From the NCBI GenBank assembly GCA_016842065.1, contig JAEPDS010000005.1:24071-88070 (forward strand): 64,000 nucleotides of DNA. Direction: 5' to 3'. The notes under the pieces were generated by a model. It did no database searches, had not been told where the DNA came from, and saw nothing but the letters and a program-made list of their open reading frames with translations. The DNA is from Candidatus Thiodiazotropha sp. 'RUGA'. GTDB lineage: Bacteria; Pseudomonadota; Gammaproteobacteria; Chromatiales; Chromatiaceae. This document shows, piece by piece, positions 48,422 to 56,425 of the stretch (position 1 is the stretch's first letter; every line of letters starts with the position of its first letter). The position numbers were made by a program, and so were the translations under genes.

Positions 48422-49807
48422 TCAGATAACTTTCGAGAAGCTGCCCTGAGAGGCCTTGCTGTTCAGGTAGATATCGAACTGCATACAGATGTTACGAATC
48501 AACAGACGCCCTCTGGGTAGCACGTTGATGGCCCCATCCTCAATGCTGATCAGACCGTCCGCCACCATCTCCTGAAGACCTTCCAGCTCATCCGCGAAGT
48601 AGTCTCTGAAGTCGATCTCCCAGCTGGCTTCCACATCTCCGATACTGAGGGTGTAGTGGCAGATCAGGCGGGTGATCACATCGCGCCGGATCAGGTCGTC
48701 CCGGGTCAGCGTGACACCACGAAACACCGCCAGCCGTCCGGCATCGATCCGTTCGTAATATTCATCCAGGCTACGCATGTTCTGTGCGTAACTGGGTCCG
48801 ACCATACCGATCGAGGTTGCCCCCAGTCCGATCAGATCGCAGTCCGCATGGGTTGAGTAACCCTGGAAGTTACGATACAGAGTGCCGTCCTCCTGGGCTT
48901 TCACCAACTCATCATCCGGTTTGGCAAAGTGATCCATGCCGACATAGATATATCCGGCATCCGACAGCTTATCGATGGTCATCTGCAGGATATCGAGTTT
49001 CTCCTGCGGCGGTGGCAACTCCTCCGCATTGATCCGGCGCTGCGGTTTGAAGCGTTCCGGTAGATGAGCGTAGTTGAATACTGAGAGCCGATCCGGATCC
49101 ACTTCCAGAATCTCATCCAGGGTTGCGGCAAAGCTCTTCAGGCTCTGATGGGGCAGACCGTAGATAAGATCGATACTGGTGGAGCGAAATCCCTCATCCC
49201 TGGCAGCCTGCAGCACCTGCAGGGTCTCCTGTTTACTCTGCAGCCGATTGACCGCCTTCTGGACCTTGGCATCGAAATCCTGCACTCCCAGACTCATTCG
49301 ATTGAAACCCAACTCCCGCAACAGCTTGATGGTATCCCCTTTTGCTTCCCTTGGATCGATCTCGATGGAGTATTCACCGCTGTCATCATCCAGCAGGGTG
49401 AAAGACTCCCGGGTCTTGGCCATCAATTGCCGCATCTCGTCGTGGCTGATGAAGGTCGGGGTACCGCCGCCCCAGTGAAGCTGGGTCACCACTCTGGAGT
49501 CGTCGAACAGCTCTGACTGCATACGCAGCTCTTCATGAACCCGGGCCAGATAGCCAGCCGCCATGGTGCGGTCCTTGGTCGCCACTTTGTTACAGGCACA
49601 GTAGAAGCAGACGGTGTCGCAGAAGGGAATATGGAAATAGAGAGATAGCGGGCTTCCGCTGGCATTGCTCTGCTGGGCGATACGACGATACTCGGCATCA
49701 TCGTATTTTTCTTCAAACTGGACAGCGGTCGGATATGAGGTATATCGCGGACCGGTCTGATTGTATTTACCGATCAGTTCCAGGTCGAATTGTGTTGAAT
49801 GATCCAT
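48422..49807 (-). CDS. hemN: Oxygen-independent coproporphyrinogen III oxidase HemN
   Basis: A 461-residue radical SAM enzyme (E. coli HemN 457) that decarboxylates coproporphyrinogen III to protoporphyrinogen IX in heme synthesis without oxygen. The cluster motif is PFCDTVCFYCAC (Cys63, Cys67, Cys70, with Cys72 of the HemN signature). GGGTPTF follows. The C-terminal HemN domain is complete. The start is the ATG at 49807. It faces the end of the secretion operon and follows a small conserved gene on the same strand. Confidence 0.96.
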   Translation of the reverse strand: MDHSTQFDLELIGKYNQTGPRYTSYPTAVQFEEKYDDAEYRRIAQQSNASGSPLSLYFHIPFCDTVCFYCACNKVATKDRTMAAGYLARVHEELRMQSELFDDSRVVTQLHWGGGTPTFISHDEMRQLMAKTRESFTLLDDDSGEYSIEIDPREAKGDTIKLLRELGFNRMSLGVQDFDAKVQKAVNRLQSKQETLQVLQAARDEGFRSTSIDLIYGLPHQSLKSFAATLDEILEVDPDRLSVFNYAHLPERFKPQRRINAEELPPPQEKLDILQMTIDKLSDAGYIYVGMDHFAKPDDELVKAQEDGTLYRNFQGYSTHADCDLIGLGATSIGMVGPSYAQNMRSLDEYYERIDAGRLAVFRGVTLTRDDLIRRDVITRLICHYTLSIGDVEASWEIDFRDYFADELEGLQEMVADGLISIEDGAINVLPRGRLLIRNICMQFDIYLNSKASQGSFSKVI

Positions 49808-49873
49808 AACCTATCTCTCTAATTGTGTAATTGCGCTAGCCAGGATATTGCCGATGCAATACCTCGATTGATA

Positions 49874-50191
49874 CTACTCTGCATCAGCATCGATTCCCTT
49901 GCGGTGGGTTTCGTTGATCTGACGCAGCAGTATGGCAAAGGGAATATCATCGCTGTGGCGATCAACCAGCGCCATGAACGGGAGATCCTCCCGGTCGAAG
50001 TGATACTCACCATCCACCATCGCCTGATGCAACGCCTTGATAGCGGACTCCAATGGCGCCAGGAACGATGGATAGCTTCCGAGCTCATCCATCTGATAAT
50101 CATAACAGTCCCTGAGATCAGCGACTTCAAACAGTGCCTGTTTCACCCATTCAACAAACTCTTCGGCGCTTCTTGCACGTTGCAGGCTCAT
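49874..50191 (-). CDS. Conserved hypothetical protein (105 residues)
   Basis: A 105-residue acidic soluble protein, MSLQRARSAEEFVEWVKQAL onward, predicted mainly helical, with a DREDLPFMALVDRHSDDIPF stretch. It has good coding character and lies between prmB and hemN on the same strand, 66 bases before hemN. Its prmB neighbour ends 22 bases upstream. I cannot name a function. The tight spacing suggests a three-gene unit prmB, this gene, hemN. Confidence 0.75.
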   Translation of the reverse strand: MSLQRARSAEEFVEWVKQALFEVADLRDCYDYQMDELGSYPSFLAPLESAIKALHQAMVDGEYHFDREDLPFMALVDRHSDDIPFAILLRQINETHRKGIDADAE

Positions 50192-50213
50192 TGCATCTCT
50201 CTCTCAAATGGCA

Positions 50214-51107
50214 TTAAAACTGCCCAGCGTACCTGGCGAGATCCACAGCGTTGATGAGAAACACCCCTTCCCCGCCTCTGGCAAAATCGAGCCAGACGAA
50301 CGGCACCTCGGGATAGAGTTCCATCAACAAATCAGCGCTGTTGCCAACCTCCATTACCAACGCCCCACCGGGTGTCAGGAACTCAGGTGCCTGATTCAAT
50401 ATCCTTTTGACAATTTCCAGGCCCTGATCATTCGCTTCAAGCGCCATATTCGGCTCATGCAGATACTCCGGCGGCAACTCCGCCATCTCGACGGCCCCGA
50501 CATAGGGGGGATTGGAGAGAATCAGGTCATATTTCACCCCTGGCAGCGCGTCAAACAGGTCTGATTCATACAGGTTGACCTGTTGATTCAGCCCATGCTG
50601 CGCCACATTCTCACTGGCGACAGTCAAGGCGGCTGGCGAGATATCCGCCAGATCCACCGGGCAGTCGGGAAGATAGGCCGCGGTTGCTATACCGATGCAG
50701 CCGCTACCGCAGCAGAGGTCGAGCACCCGCTGCAACTGAGAGGAGTCCATCCAGGGAGCAAACTCCTTCTCGATCAGTTCGGCAATCGGGGAACGGGGGA
50801 TCAGCACCTGTTCATTGACCCGGAAGCAGAGTCCGGCAAACCAGGCTTCTCCGGTCAGATAGGGCAAAGGTTTACGCTGTTCAATCCGACGGGTCACCAG
50901 ATCGATAACCCGCTCACGCTCCTCCTCAGTCAATCGGCTGGAAAACCAGAACTGGGGAAGATCCGGAGGAAGATGGAGGGCGTGCAGAACCAGGGCCGCC
51001 GCCTCATCCAGGGCATTATCGGTGCCATGCCCAAAGAACAGCCCGCTTTCGGAAAAACGGCTGGCTGTCCAACGAATGAAATCGGTAATGGATCTGAGTG
51101 ATTGCAC
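50214..51107 (-). CDS. prmB: Ribosomal protein L3 glutamine methyltransferase PrmB
   Basis: A 297-residue SAM-dependent methyltransferase. The SAM loop is VLDLCCGSGCIGIATA and the catalytic motif is NPPYVG, followed by LPPEYLHEPNMALEANDQGL, which distinguishes PrmB from the release-factor enzyme PrmC. It methylates the side chain of a glutamine of L3 (Gln150 in E. coli) during 50S assembly. The start is a GTG at 51107 without a clear ribosome site. The iscR gene ends 229 bases upstream. Confidence 0.93.
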   Translation of the reverse strand: MQSLRSITDFIRWTASRFSESGLFFGHGTDNALDEAAALVLHALHLPPDLPQFWFSSRLTEEERERVIDLVTRRIEQRKPLPYLTGEAWFAGLCFRVNEQVLIPRSPIAELIEKEFAPWMDSSQLQRVLDLCCGSGCIGIATAAYLPDCPVDLADISPAALTVASENVAQHGLNQQVNLYESDLFDALPGVKYDLILSNPPYVGAVEMAELPPEYLHEPNMALEANDQGLEIVKRILNQAPEFLTPGGALVMEVGNSADLLMELYPEVPFVWLDFARGGEGVFLINAVDLARYAGQF

Positions 51108-51290
51108 GTAATTTATCAGATGATCAAACGCACAATCATAGCCGATTTGGCTATCCAGTCATAATCATAATCTGATCAGGGACTTTTTTCTGCCGGCAAA
51201 GAATCAGCAGGCATCCCCATTAGCTGGAAGCCGTGTGAAGTGCTGCCTGTGGCCCCATTATGGCCATTGGCAAAGATGAACTGCAGATCA

Positions 51291-51327
51291 ACCCGGCGAC
51301 CGAGAGCGATATGCTCTGTCGCCGGGT
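51291..51327 (-). terminator. Strong double-stem hairpin after iscR
   Basis: The arms ACCCGGCGAC (51291-51300) and GTCGCCGGGT (51318-51327) pair perfectly. An inner stem AGAGC-GATAT-GCTCT stacks on them. It begins 10 bases past the iscR stop. No T-run follows on the minus strand, so it may end transcription inefficiently or protect the iscR mRNA end. Confidence 0.55.
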
Positions 51328-51336
51328 CAAGCGATT

Positions 51337-51804
51337 TTAGGCTGCCTGGGAACTGGAGTTCGCAACCACACTCAGATTGCTCTCTTCCTCATCCTTTTTA
51401 CCCAGGTTCCGTCTCACCAGGTCTCCCAGGGAGATGTCTGCGAGAAAGTTGAAAATCTCGCTGCTCAGGTCGTCCCACAGGGTATGGGTCAGACAACGAG
51501 CGCCGCCACTGCAGTTCTGTCTGCCCCCGCAACGGGTAAATTCCACCCACTCATCGACCGCACAGATGATATTGGCAATGGAGATCTCATCCGCACTCTT
51601 ACCCAGATAGTAGCCACCGCCAGGTCCTCTGACGCCACGCACCAAGTCTTTGCTTCTCAGGGCAGCAAACAGCTGTTCCAGATAGGAGAGGGATATACCC
51701 TGGTTTTCAGATATCTCTGCAAGGGTGACCGGACCTTTTTTGCCATTGAGGGCCAGATCCAGCATAGCAGTAACCGCATAACGACCTTTTGTTGACAGTC
51801 TCAT
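51337..51804 (-). CDS. iscR: Rrf2-family iron-sulfur regulator IscR
   Basis: A 155-residue Rrf2 regulator. The start [19 protein letters not shown] and the recognition helix [20 protein letters not shown] match IscR. The cluster ligands are Cys92, Cys98, Cys104 and His107 ([17 protein letters not shown]), exactly the E. coli positions. It senses Fe-S cluster supply through its [2Fe-2S] cluster. No iscSUA or suf genes follow, so it is an orphan regulator here. GGAG lies upstream of the ATG. Two IscR-type sites and a promoter precede it, which implies self-repression. Confidence 0.93.
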   Translation of the reverse strand: MRLSTKGRYAVTAMLDLALNGKKGPVTLAEISENQGISLSYLEQLFAALRSKDLVRGVRGPGGGYYLGKSADEISIANIICAVDEWVEFTRCGGRQNCSGGARCLTHTLWDDLSSEIFNFLADISLGDLVRRNLGKKDEEESNLSVVANSSSQAA

Positions 51805-51831
51805 TGTATTTTCTCCAGAGGTATGAACTCT

Positions 51832-51856
51832 ATTACCTAGTAAATCAGTCGGTAAT
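51832..51856 (-). promoter_or_regulatory. Putative type 1 IscR binding site, proximal
   Basis: A 25-base near-palindrome upstream of iscR, read on the minus strand, begins ATTACCGACTGATTTAC and ends TAGGTAAT. It shows the YYGACTRWWWYA core of the E. coli type 1 consensus (bound by holo-IscR). It lies 28 bases before the start codon and just downstream of the -10 element. Confidence 0.65.
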
Positions 51857-51857
51857 T

Positions 51858-51886
51858 AGACTAAAGTAACTCAGTAATTTAGTCAA
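51858..51886 (-). promoter_or_regulatory. iscR promoter
   Basis: On the minus strand TTGACT (51886-51881) is followed after 17 bases by TAGTCT (51863-51858). The -35 is strong and the -10 weak. The -35 lies within the distal IscR site, as at the E. coli iscR promoter. Confidence 0.6.
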
Positions 51887-51890
51887 CAAT
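51866..51890 (-). promoter_or_regulatory. Putative type 1 IscR binding site, distal
   Basis: The 25 bases begin ATTGTTGACTAAATTAC on the minus strand and continue TGAGTTAC. It has the YYGACTRWWWYA core. Its centre is 34 bases from the centre of the proximal site. Confidence 0.6.
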
Positions 51891-51942
51891 TATTCGGAAA
51901 AAATAACAATTTTATTGTGAAAATTATTTTTATTCTTTTATT

Positions 51943-53094
51943 TCAATCATTTACTAACTCCACTTCTTTTCGATAAGGGGAGCTTTCCATGAGGTTTTTG
52001 TGGTAGGCAAGCAATGCGGGGGCTTCCTGATGGAGGAATCGTTCAATTCCACTGTTGAATTCGGGATTCGCAATCCAATGATATGAGTAGGTCAGGGTTG
52101 GCATGAATCCCCGCCAGATCTTGTGTTCTCCCTGGGCACCGGGCTCGAATCGTTTCAGGCCCTGCTCGATTGCATAACCGATTCCCTGGTAGTAGCAGGC
52201 TTCGAAATGGAGGCTGTCATAGTGTTCCAAGCCGCCCCAGTGACGGCCGTAGAGCACCGATCTACTGCGGTAGAGAATAGCCCCCGCGACACAGCGACTG
52301 CCATCGTAGGCAAATACAAGCACCACCTGCCTGCCCATCTTTTCCCCGATCTCCTGAAAGAAGCCTTGGTTCAGTGTGGGCAGGCTGTAGCGTTCCTCAA
52401 AGGTCTTACTGTAGAAATGAGTCATCAGAGCCCACTCGGACTCGCTCACCTGATCACCGGTGACCAGCCGAAAGCGTATCCCTGCCTGAGCGACTTTGCG
52501 TCGTTCATGGCGTATGTTTTTGCGGCGTTTGGCGGTGAGCTGGGAGAGAAAGTGGTCAAAATCCGAATATCCCGGATTGCTCCAATGAAACTGAACGCCC
52601 AGCCGTTCATGCATGCCCATGCGCTTCAGGGTCTCCCCCTCCTCCGGCATGGTGAACAGCCAATGCATGGATGAGAGCTTTAATTGCTGCACAAGATCCA
52701 GGGTGGCTTCGATCATCACCCTCTGCACCTGTTGCTTATCGGCTGCAGGATCAACCAACAGGCGATTGCCATAGGCTGGGGTATAGGGTGCCGCACTGAT
52801 CAGTTTCGGGTAGTAGTTCAAACCGCTTCGTCTGTAGGCATCGGCCCAGGCATGGTCGAAGACGAATTCACCATAGGAGTTGTCTTTTAAATAGAGGGGT
52901 GAGACACCGACCAATCTACCCTGATCATGTACACTGAGATGCTGCGGCTGCCAACCAAATCGTTCACCCACACAATCATTATGTTCAAGCGCCGAGAGAA
53001 ATTCGTACCTGAGAAAGGGGTTTTCATCCTTTACCAGGCGATTCCACTCTTCAGCTTTGAAATCATCTATCTGACTATGAAAAGCGACTTGCAT
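51943..53094 (-). CDS. DUF482/GNAT-like protein (FemAB-related)
   Basis: A 383-residue protein of the COG3146/DUF482 group, with acyltransferase-like fold. The motif YFPKLISAAPYTPAYGNRLL appears here as YYPKLISAAPYTPAYGNRLL, and LTAKRRKNIRHERRKVAQAG and FEACYYQGIGYAIEQGLKRF are diagnostic. The function is unproven; a role in adding groups to cell-wall or other peptides has been suggested from the FemAB likeness. The frame opens 26 codons earlier, but MQVAFHSQIDDF at 53094 fits the family start. It has its own transcription unit in an AT-rich border. Confidence 0.85.
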   Translation of the reverse strand: MQVAFHSQIDDFKAEEWNRLVKDENPFLRYEFLSALEHNDCVGERFGWQPQHLSVHDQGRLVGVSPLYLKDNSYGEFVFDHAWADAYRRSGLNYYPKLISAAPYTPAYGNRLLVDPAADKQQVQRVMIEATLDLVQQLKLSSMHWLFTMPEEGETLKRMGMHERLGVQFHWSNPGYSDFDHFLSQLTAKRRKNIRHERRKVAQAGIRFRLVTGDQVSESEWALMTHFYSKTFEERYSLPTLNQGFFQEIGEKMGRQVVLVFAYDGSRCVAGAILYRSRSVLYGRHWGGLEHYDSLHFEACYYQGIGYAIEQGLKRFEPGAQGEHKIWRGFMPTLTYSYHWIANPEFNSGIERFLHQEAPALLAYHKNLMESSPYRKEVELVND

Positions 53095-53247
53095 GAATCC
53101 GATCCGAAGCGGTGATATGCAGATAAAATAGCCCAAGCGGAAAGCTTGGAAAACCGGTAAATCACAAGGCATCTTAGCGGATCATGACGCTCCGGAGGGT
53201 TTGCCGCCAGTTCCCAGAGTACCCTCTCTGCCGGCAGCTGGGACCAC

Positions 53248-54465
53248 CTAATGAGTCAGGTAATCCTGAATGCGGATATTGAACGCTTCAGCAGTGACCG
53301 GTTTGACGATTCGATCCCCACCAGCTGAACCGGAGTCGCTCAGATCCACAACTTCAGGGGCAATAGGTCGCTGCTTGCGAAGATCGTAAATCACCTTCAG
53401 AAGCGGATTGAGTAGTGCTTTTTTCGATGAAGCGATAACCACTGCCAAGCGTTGGCTCTCCAGGGCAACCAGGCTGCCTACCGGGTATATCCCGACGCAT
53501 TGAATGAATCGCTGCACCAGTTCAGCATCAAATACACCTTCACCACTCCACTCAACCAGTTGGCGTAACACCAAACTGGGCAATTTACCCTTGTGGTAGA
53601 CCCGGTCTGAGGTAATGGCATCGTAGACATCGACGATGGCAGCCATTTTACCGTAGAGACTGATCTCTGCACCTGAGAGTCTTCCCGGGTAGCCTGTACC
53701 GTTGAGTCGTTCGTGATGTTGCAGTATTACCTGTCGTGCCGTTTTCGGTATGGTTTCAGCTTCATCGATCAATTTGTAGCCAAAACCCACATGCAGGCGC
53801 ATTAGATCGAACTCCTGGTCAGAGAGTCGTCCAGGCTTGTTGAGGATCTTCTCGGGCACCTGCAATTTACCGATGTCATGCAGAATCCCCCCCACACCAA
53901 GCTCCCAGATGGTGGACTGATCAAGCTGAAGCTTTTTGCCGAAGGCGATCATCAATGCTGACACACTGACCGAATGCTCAAAGGTGTACTGATCCATCTG
54001 ACGAATCCGGGTCAATCCCAGAAAAGCATCCTGATTTCTGAAGATCGAAGCCAGCATCTCCTCAACCACCGGTGCAGCTCGCTCAGTGTCGATCTGTTTT
54101 CCAAGCCGCGCGTCCGCCATGATGTCGCTAATCACCCGCCCCGCTTCCAGACGTACCTGATTTGCTTTCGTAATCTCTTCCTGCACAGAGTCTTGCGGTT
54201 CACTGGCATTTGTCTTCCGTTCCACCACAGGTTCTGTTTGAACTGCAACTGCAGGCGGCTCAGTGCTTGGCTGTTGTGCGATATCCAAACCCTTGTCGGT
54301 ATCGATGTATATCGCCTTGATACCCGATTTTCTGATTTTGTTGATATCGGATAGTTGTTTGATTTTAAATTGATTTCTTAGGAATGGATGATCGACCCAC
54401 GAAGCTTCCAGCTTATGCACGTACATGCCTACCCTGAGCTCAGCGGTTTCGATCTGTTTGATCAC
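53248..54465 (-). CDS. HD-GYP domain c-di-GMP phosphodiesterase with DUF3391
   Basis: A 405-residue protein. DUF3391 covers 1-120, with the start IETAELRVGMYVHKLEASWV. The HD-GYP domain (about 140-330) has His163, the HD pair in GGILHDIGK (196-197), HH at 250-251 and the GYP motif in LNGTGYPG (258-260). All metal ligands look intact, so c-di-GMP hydrolysis is expected. The middle of the protein is Pro/Thr-rich (65-95). It is cytosolic. It has no neighbour on the same strand close by. Confidence 0.92.
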   Translation of the reverse strand: MIKQIETAELRVGMYVHKLEASWVDHPFLRNQFKIKQLSDINKIRKSGIKAIYIDTDKGLDIAQQPSTEPPAVAVQTEPVVERKTNASEPQDSVQEEITKANQVRLEAGRVISDIMADARLGKQIDTERAAPVVEEMLASIFRNQDAFLGLTRIRQMDQYTFEHSVSVSALMIAFGKKLQLDQSTIWELGVGGILHDIGKLQVPEKILNKPGRLSDQEFDLMRLHVGFGYKLIDEAETIPKTARQVILQHHERLNGTGYPGRLSGAEISLYGKMAAIVDVYDAITSDRVYHKGKLPSLVLRQLVEWSGEGVFDAELVQRFIQCVGIYPVGSLVALESQRLAVVIASSKKALLNPLLKVIYDLRKQRPIAPEVVDLSDSGSAGGDRIVKPVTAEAFNIRIQDYLTH

Positions 54466-54588
54466 TCGTAGCGCCCTCGATAAACGTTCCCTATTCCTGG
54501 TATACGTTATCGGCTGAAAAGCGTCTTAGCTTGAGCACCGCCATGAAACTCAAACTCTGATCGATCACTGATAATCTTTCAGAAAAGG

Positions 54589-54616
54589 TTGACAGATCCT
54601 CCGCAGAAGCTAGAAT
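54589..54616 (+). promoter_or_regulatory. Promoter of tRNA-Gly
   Basis: A perfect -35 TTGACA (54589-54594) and -10 TAGAAT (54611-54616) are separated by 16 bases. A GC-rich discriminator follows, as in stable RNA promoters. The tRNA begins at 54635. Confidence 0.85.
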
Positions 54617-54634
54617 ACGCCCTTCCTGAACGCA

Positions 54635-54710
<76 letters not shown>

Positions 54711-54719
54711 ATTTCTAAA

Positions 54720-54746
54720 AGGCCTCGGCACCACCGGGGCTTTTTT
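54720..54746 (+). terminator. Terminator between tRNA-Gly and tRNA-Cys
   Basis: The stem AGGCCTCGG, loop CACCA and CCGGGGCTT (with two G-U pairs) is followed by TTTT. It lies 10 bases past the tRNA-Gly CCA, so tRNA-Gly and the next tRNAs probably do not share all transcripts. Confidence 0.8.
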
Positions 54747-54796
54747 ATGTGCCGATTCGATTCATCGGGAATAGATGATAGAATTGCGACCATAAT

Positions 54797-54870
54797 GGCT
54801 GAGTGGCAGAGTGGTTATGCAGCGGCCTGCAAAGCCGTGGACCTCGGTTCGATTCCGGGCTCAGCCTCCA
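54797..54870 (+). tRNA. tRNA-Cys (anticodon GCA)
   Basis: A 74-base cloverleaf. The acceptor GGCTGAG pairs with CTCAGCC, and CCA is encoded. The anticodon GCA is at 54829-54831 in the loop CTGCAAA. The T arm contains GGTTCGATTCC. A weak promoter with TAGAAT at 54779-54784 could lie just upstream, after the preceding terminator. Confidence 0.96.
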
Positions 54871-54908
54871 TCTTTCTGATTTAAGATCTGCACTAACAGC
54901 GCCAATCT

Positions 54909-54995
54909 GCCCGGGTGGCGAAATTGGTAGACGCAAGAGACTTAAAATCTCTCGACCTTCGGGTCGTGCCGGTTCGATTCCGGCCCCGGGCACCA
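54909..54995 (+). tRNA. tRNA-Leu (anticodon TAA)
   Basis: An 87-base class II tRNA with a long variable arm (CGACCTTCGGGTCG). The acceptor GCCCGGG pairs with CCCGGGC, and CCA is encoded. The anticodon TAA is at 54943-54945 in AGAGA-CTTAAAA-TCTCT. It reads UUA codons and is the counterpart of E. coli leuZ. It lies 38 bases after tRNA-Cys, likely in the same transcript. Confidence 0.97.
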
Positions 54996-55163
54996 CACCG
55001 CCCCAAGACTCAATAACCCCCCATCAGCCAGACCCAACTCTGCCTAACGATTTATCTTGCCTGGTAGAGGAAAATTCAGAGCCTACGAAAGCCTTATCCT
55101 GGCCCAATTGGTTGCGCCTTCAGGCCCCCACACTGGCCAGGATCAATCGAGCTCAGTCAATAA

Positions 55164-55592
55164 CTAATACCGATAAGGTAAGGTGATCGTGATCACCCCG
55201 TCCTCCTCGCTTCTGCTCATCCCTGCAACATCCGCATTACCCGGCAGCCTGAAGCGACGATTCATCGAGGAGGAACTGCTGGTAAAGCTGTAACCCCGTT
55301 CATTTCGGTTCTCGACCCGGTGGGCCTCCTGATTCTTCACCACCAGATAGGGTCCTGCCACCTCAATCTGAATCGACTCCGGTGCATATCCCCGGCTCAG
55401 GATACGCAGATGATAACCCTGCTCATCCTGATAGCGCTGAAACTTGACCGATTTTTGTGTATGAAAACTGCTCCCCTGTGTCAGTGGAGCTCTGTGACTG
55501 GAGCCGGATCTGTAATCAAATGCGTGTGTCGTAACAGGTGCCATTAAGCATGCACCCAGCAATAGGCCTATGAGTGGAACTCTCTTATTCAT
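55164..55592 (-). CDS. Exported Hsp20/alpha-crystallin-like protein
   Basis: A 142-residue protein with an N-terminal signal sequence (MNKRVPLIGLLLGACLMAP to THA, cleavage near residue 24; a lipobox-like LGAC at residue 15 is a weaker alternative). The rest is an alpha-crystallin-like beta sandwich: GYHLRILSRGYAPESIQIEV, then VAGPYLVVKNQEA, and MNRRFRLPGNADVAGMSRSE with the final GVITITLPYRY. A strong GGGAGGTG lies 5 bases before the ATG. Classic Hsp20 chaperones are cytoplasmic; this one should work in the periplasm or outer membrane. It lies between the tRNAs and pgsA. Confidence 0.82.
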   Translation of the reverse strand: MNKRVPLIGLLLGACLMAPVTTHAFDYRSGSSHRAPLTQGSSFHTQKSVKFQRYQDEQGYHLRILSRGYAPESIQIEVAGPYLVVKNQEAHRVENRNERGYSFTSSSSSMNRRFRLPGNADVAGMSRSEEDGVITITLPYRY

Positions 55593-55774
55593 CCGTCACC
55601 TCCCGTTTCCCAGTCTTACGCTCTGTTAACACCAATCCAATAGGACCTGTAACCACCGATTATCTAAGCCGGCACTCAGGAGTTCAAAATGGCACGGCTT
55701 TCAAGATAGTGGCCCATTTCACTTCGAGGAGCGCCAATGGGCTATGCCATTTTTATCGCCTCTAACCTATTAGT

Positions 55775-56407
55775 TTAGTCGTTAACCTGTCCTGTTGATC
55801 CATCAATCTCAACGCTTGAGATGTTATTGCTCTCCAGGTTGCCACTGACCTGCCGCTTGCCCAGCAGACTCGGCCAGGCCGCTTTGATGTAGAGCACCAT
55901 CGACCAGAGGGTCAATATGGCTGCCACATAGAGCAGAACAAATCCAACAGTGTAGACGGGGATGCCCCACAACGGCTCACTGAAAATCAATAACAGAATC
56001 GCCACCATCTGCACCGCGGTTTTGAATTTACCGATCATTGAAACAGCGACCATCGCCCGCTCACCCAGTTCCGCCATCCACTCTCGCAGGGCGGAGATGG
56101 TGATCTCCCGTCCGATGATCACAGCAGCGGGAATGGCAAGTGCCGGTGTCGGTTCGGCCTGCACCAGCAGCAGCAGCGAGACCGCCACCATCAGTTTGTC
56201 CGCGACCGGATCAAGGAACGCCCCGAGTGGGGATACCTGCCCCCATCGTCTGGCAAGATAACCGTCAAGCCAATCGGTCACCGCGGCTACAGAGAATACA
56301 AGCGCACAACTGAGCCTGGCCCACTCAACCGGCAGGTAGAACAGCAGCACAAACACAGGAATTAAAACAATCCTTAGTAGTGTCAGTATGTTAGGAATGT
56401 TCCACAT
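55775..56407 (-). CDS. pgsA: CDP-diacylglycerol-glycerol-3-phosphate 3-phosphatidyltransferase
   Basis: A 210-residue membrane enzyme with about six helices that makes phosphatidylglycerophosphate. The CDP-alcohol motif, DGx2ARx8Gx3Dx3D, is visible as Asp48-Gly49, Ala52-Arg53, Gly62, Asp66 and Asp70 in DGYLARRWGQVSPLGAFLDP. The C-terminal tail after TM6 is longer than usual (GKRQVSGNLESNN on). It follows uvrC by 18 bases, as in many gammaproteobacteria. Confidence 0.95.
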   Translation of the reverse strand: MWNIPNILTLLRIVLIPVFVLLFYLPVEWARLSCALVFSVAAVTDWLDGYLARRWGQVSPLGAFLDPVADKLMVAVSLLLLVQAEPTPALAIPAAVIIGREITISALREWMAELGERAMVAVSMIGKFKTAVQMVAILLLIFSEPLWGIPVYTVGFVLLYVAAILTLWSMVLYIKAAWPSLLGKRQVSGNLESNNISSVEIDGSTGQVND

Positions 56408-56425
56408 CTCATTCTCAGTCGTTTA

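Noticed and set aside
55574..55765. 63-residue ORF between the Hsp20-like gene and pgsA
   Set aside because: It has no ribosome site and low coding character.
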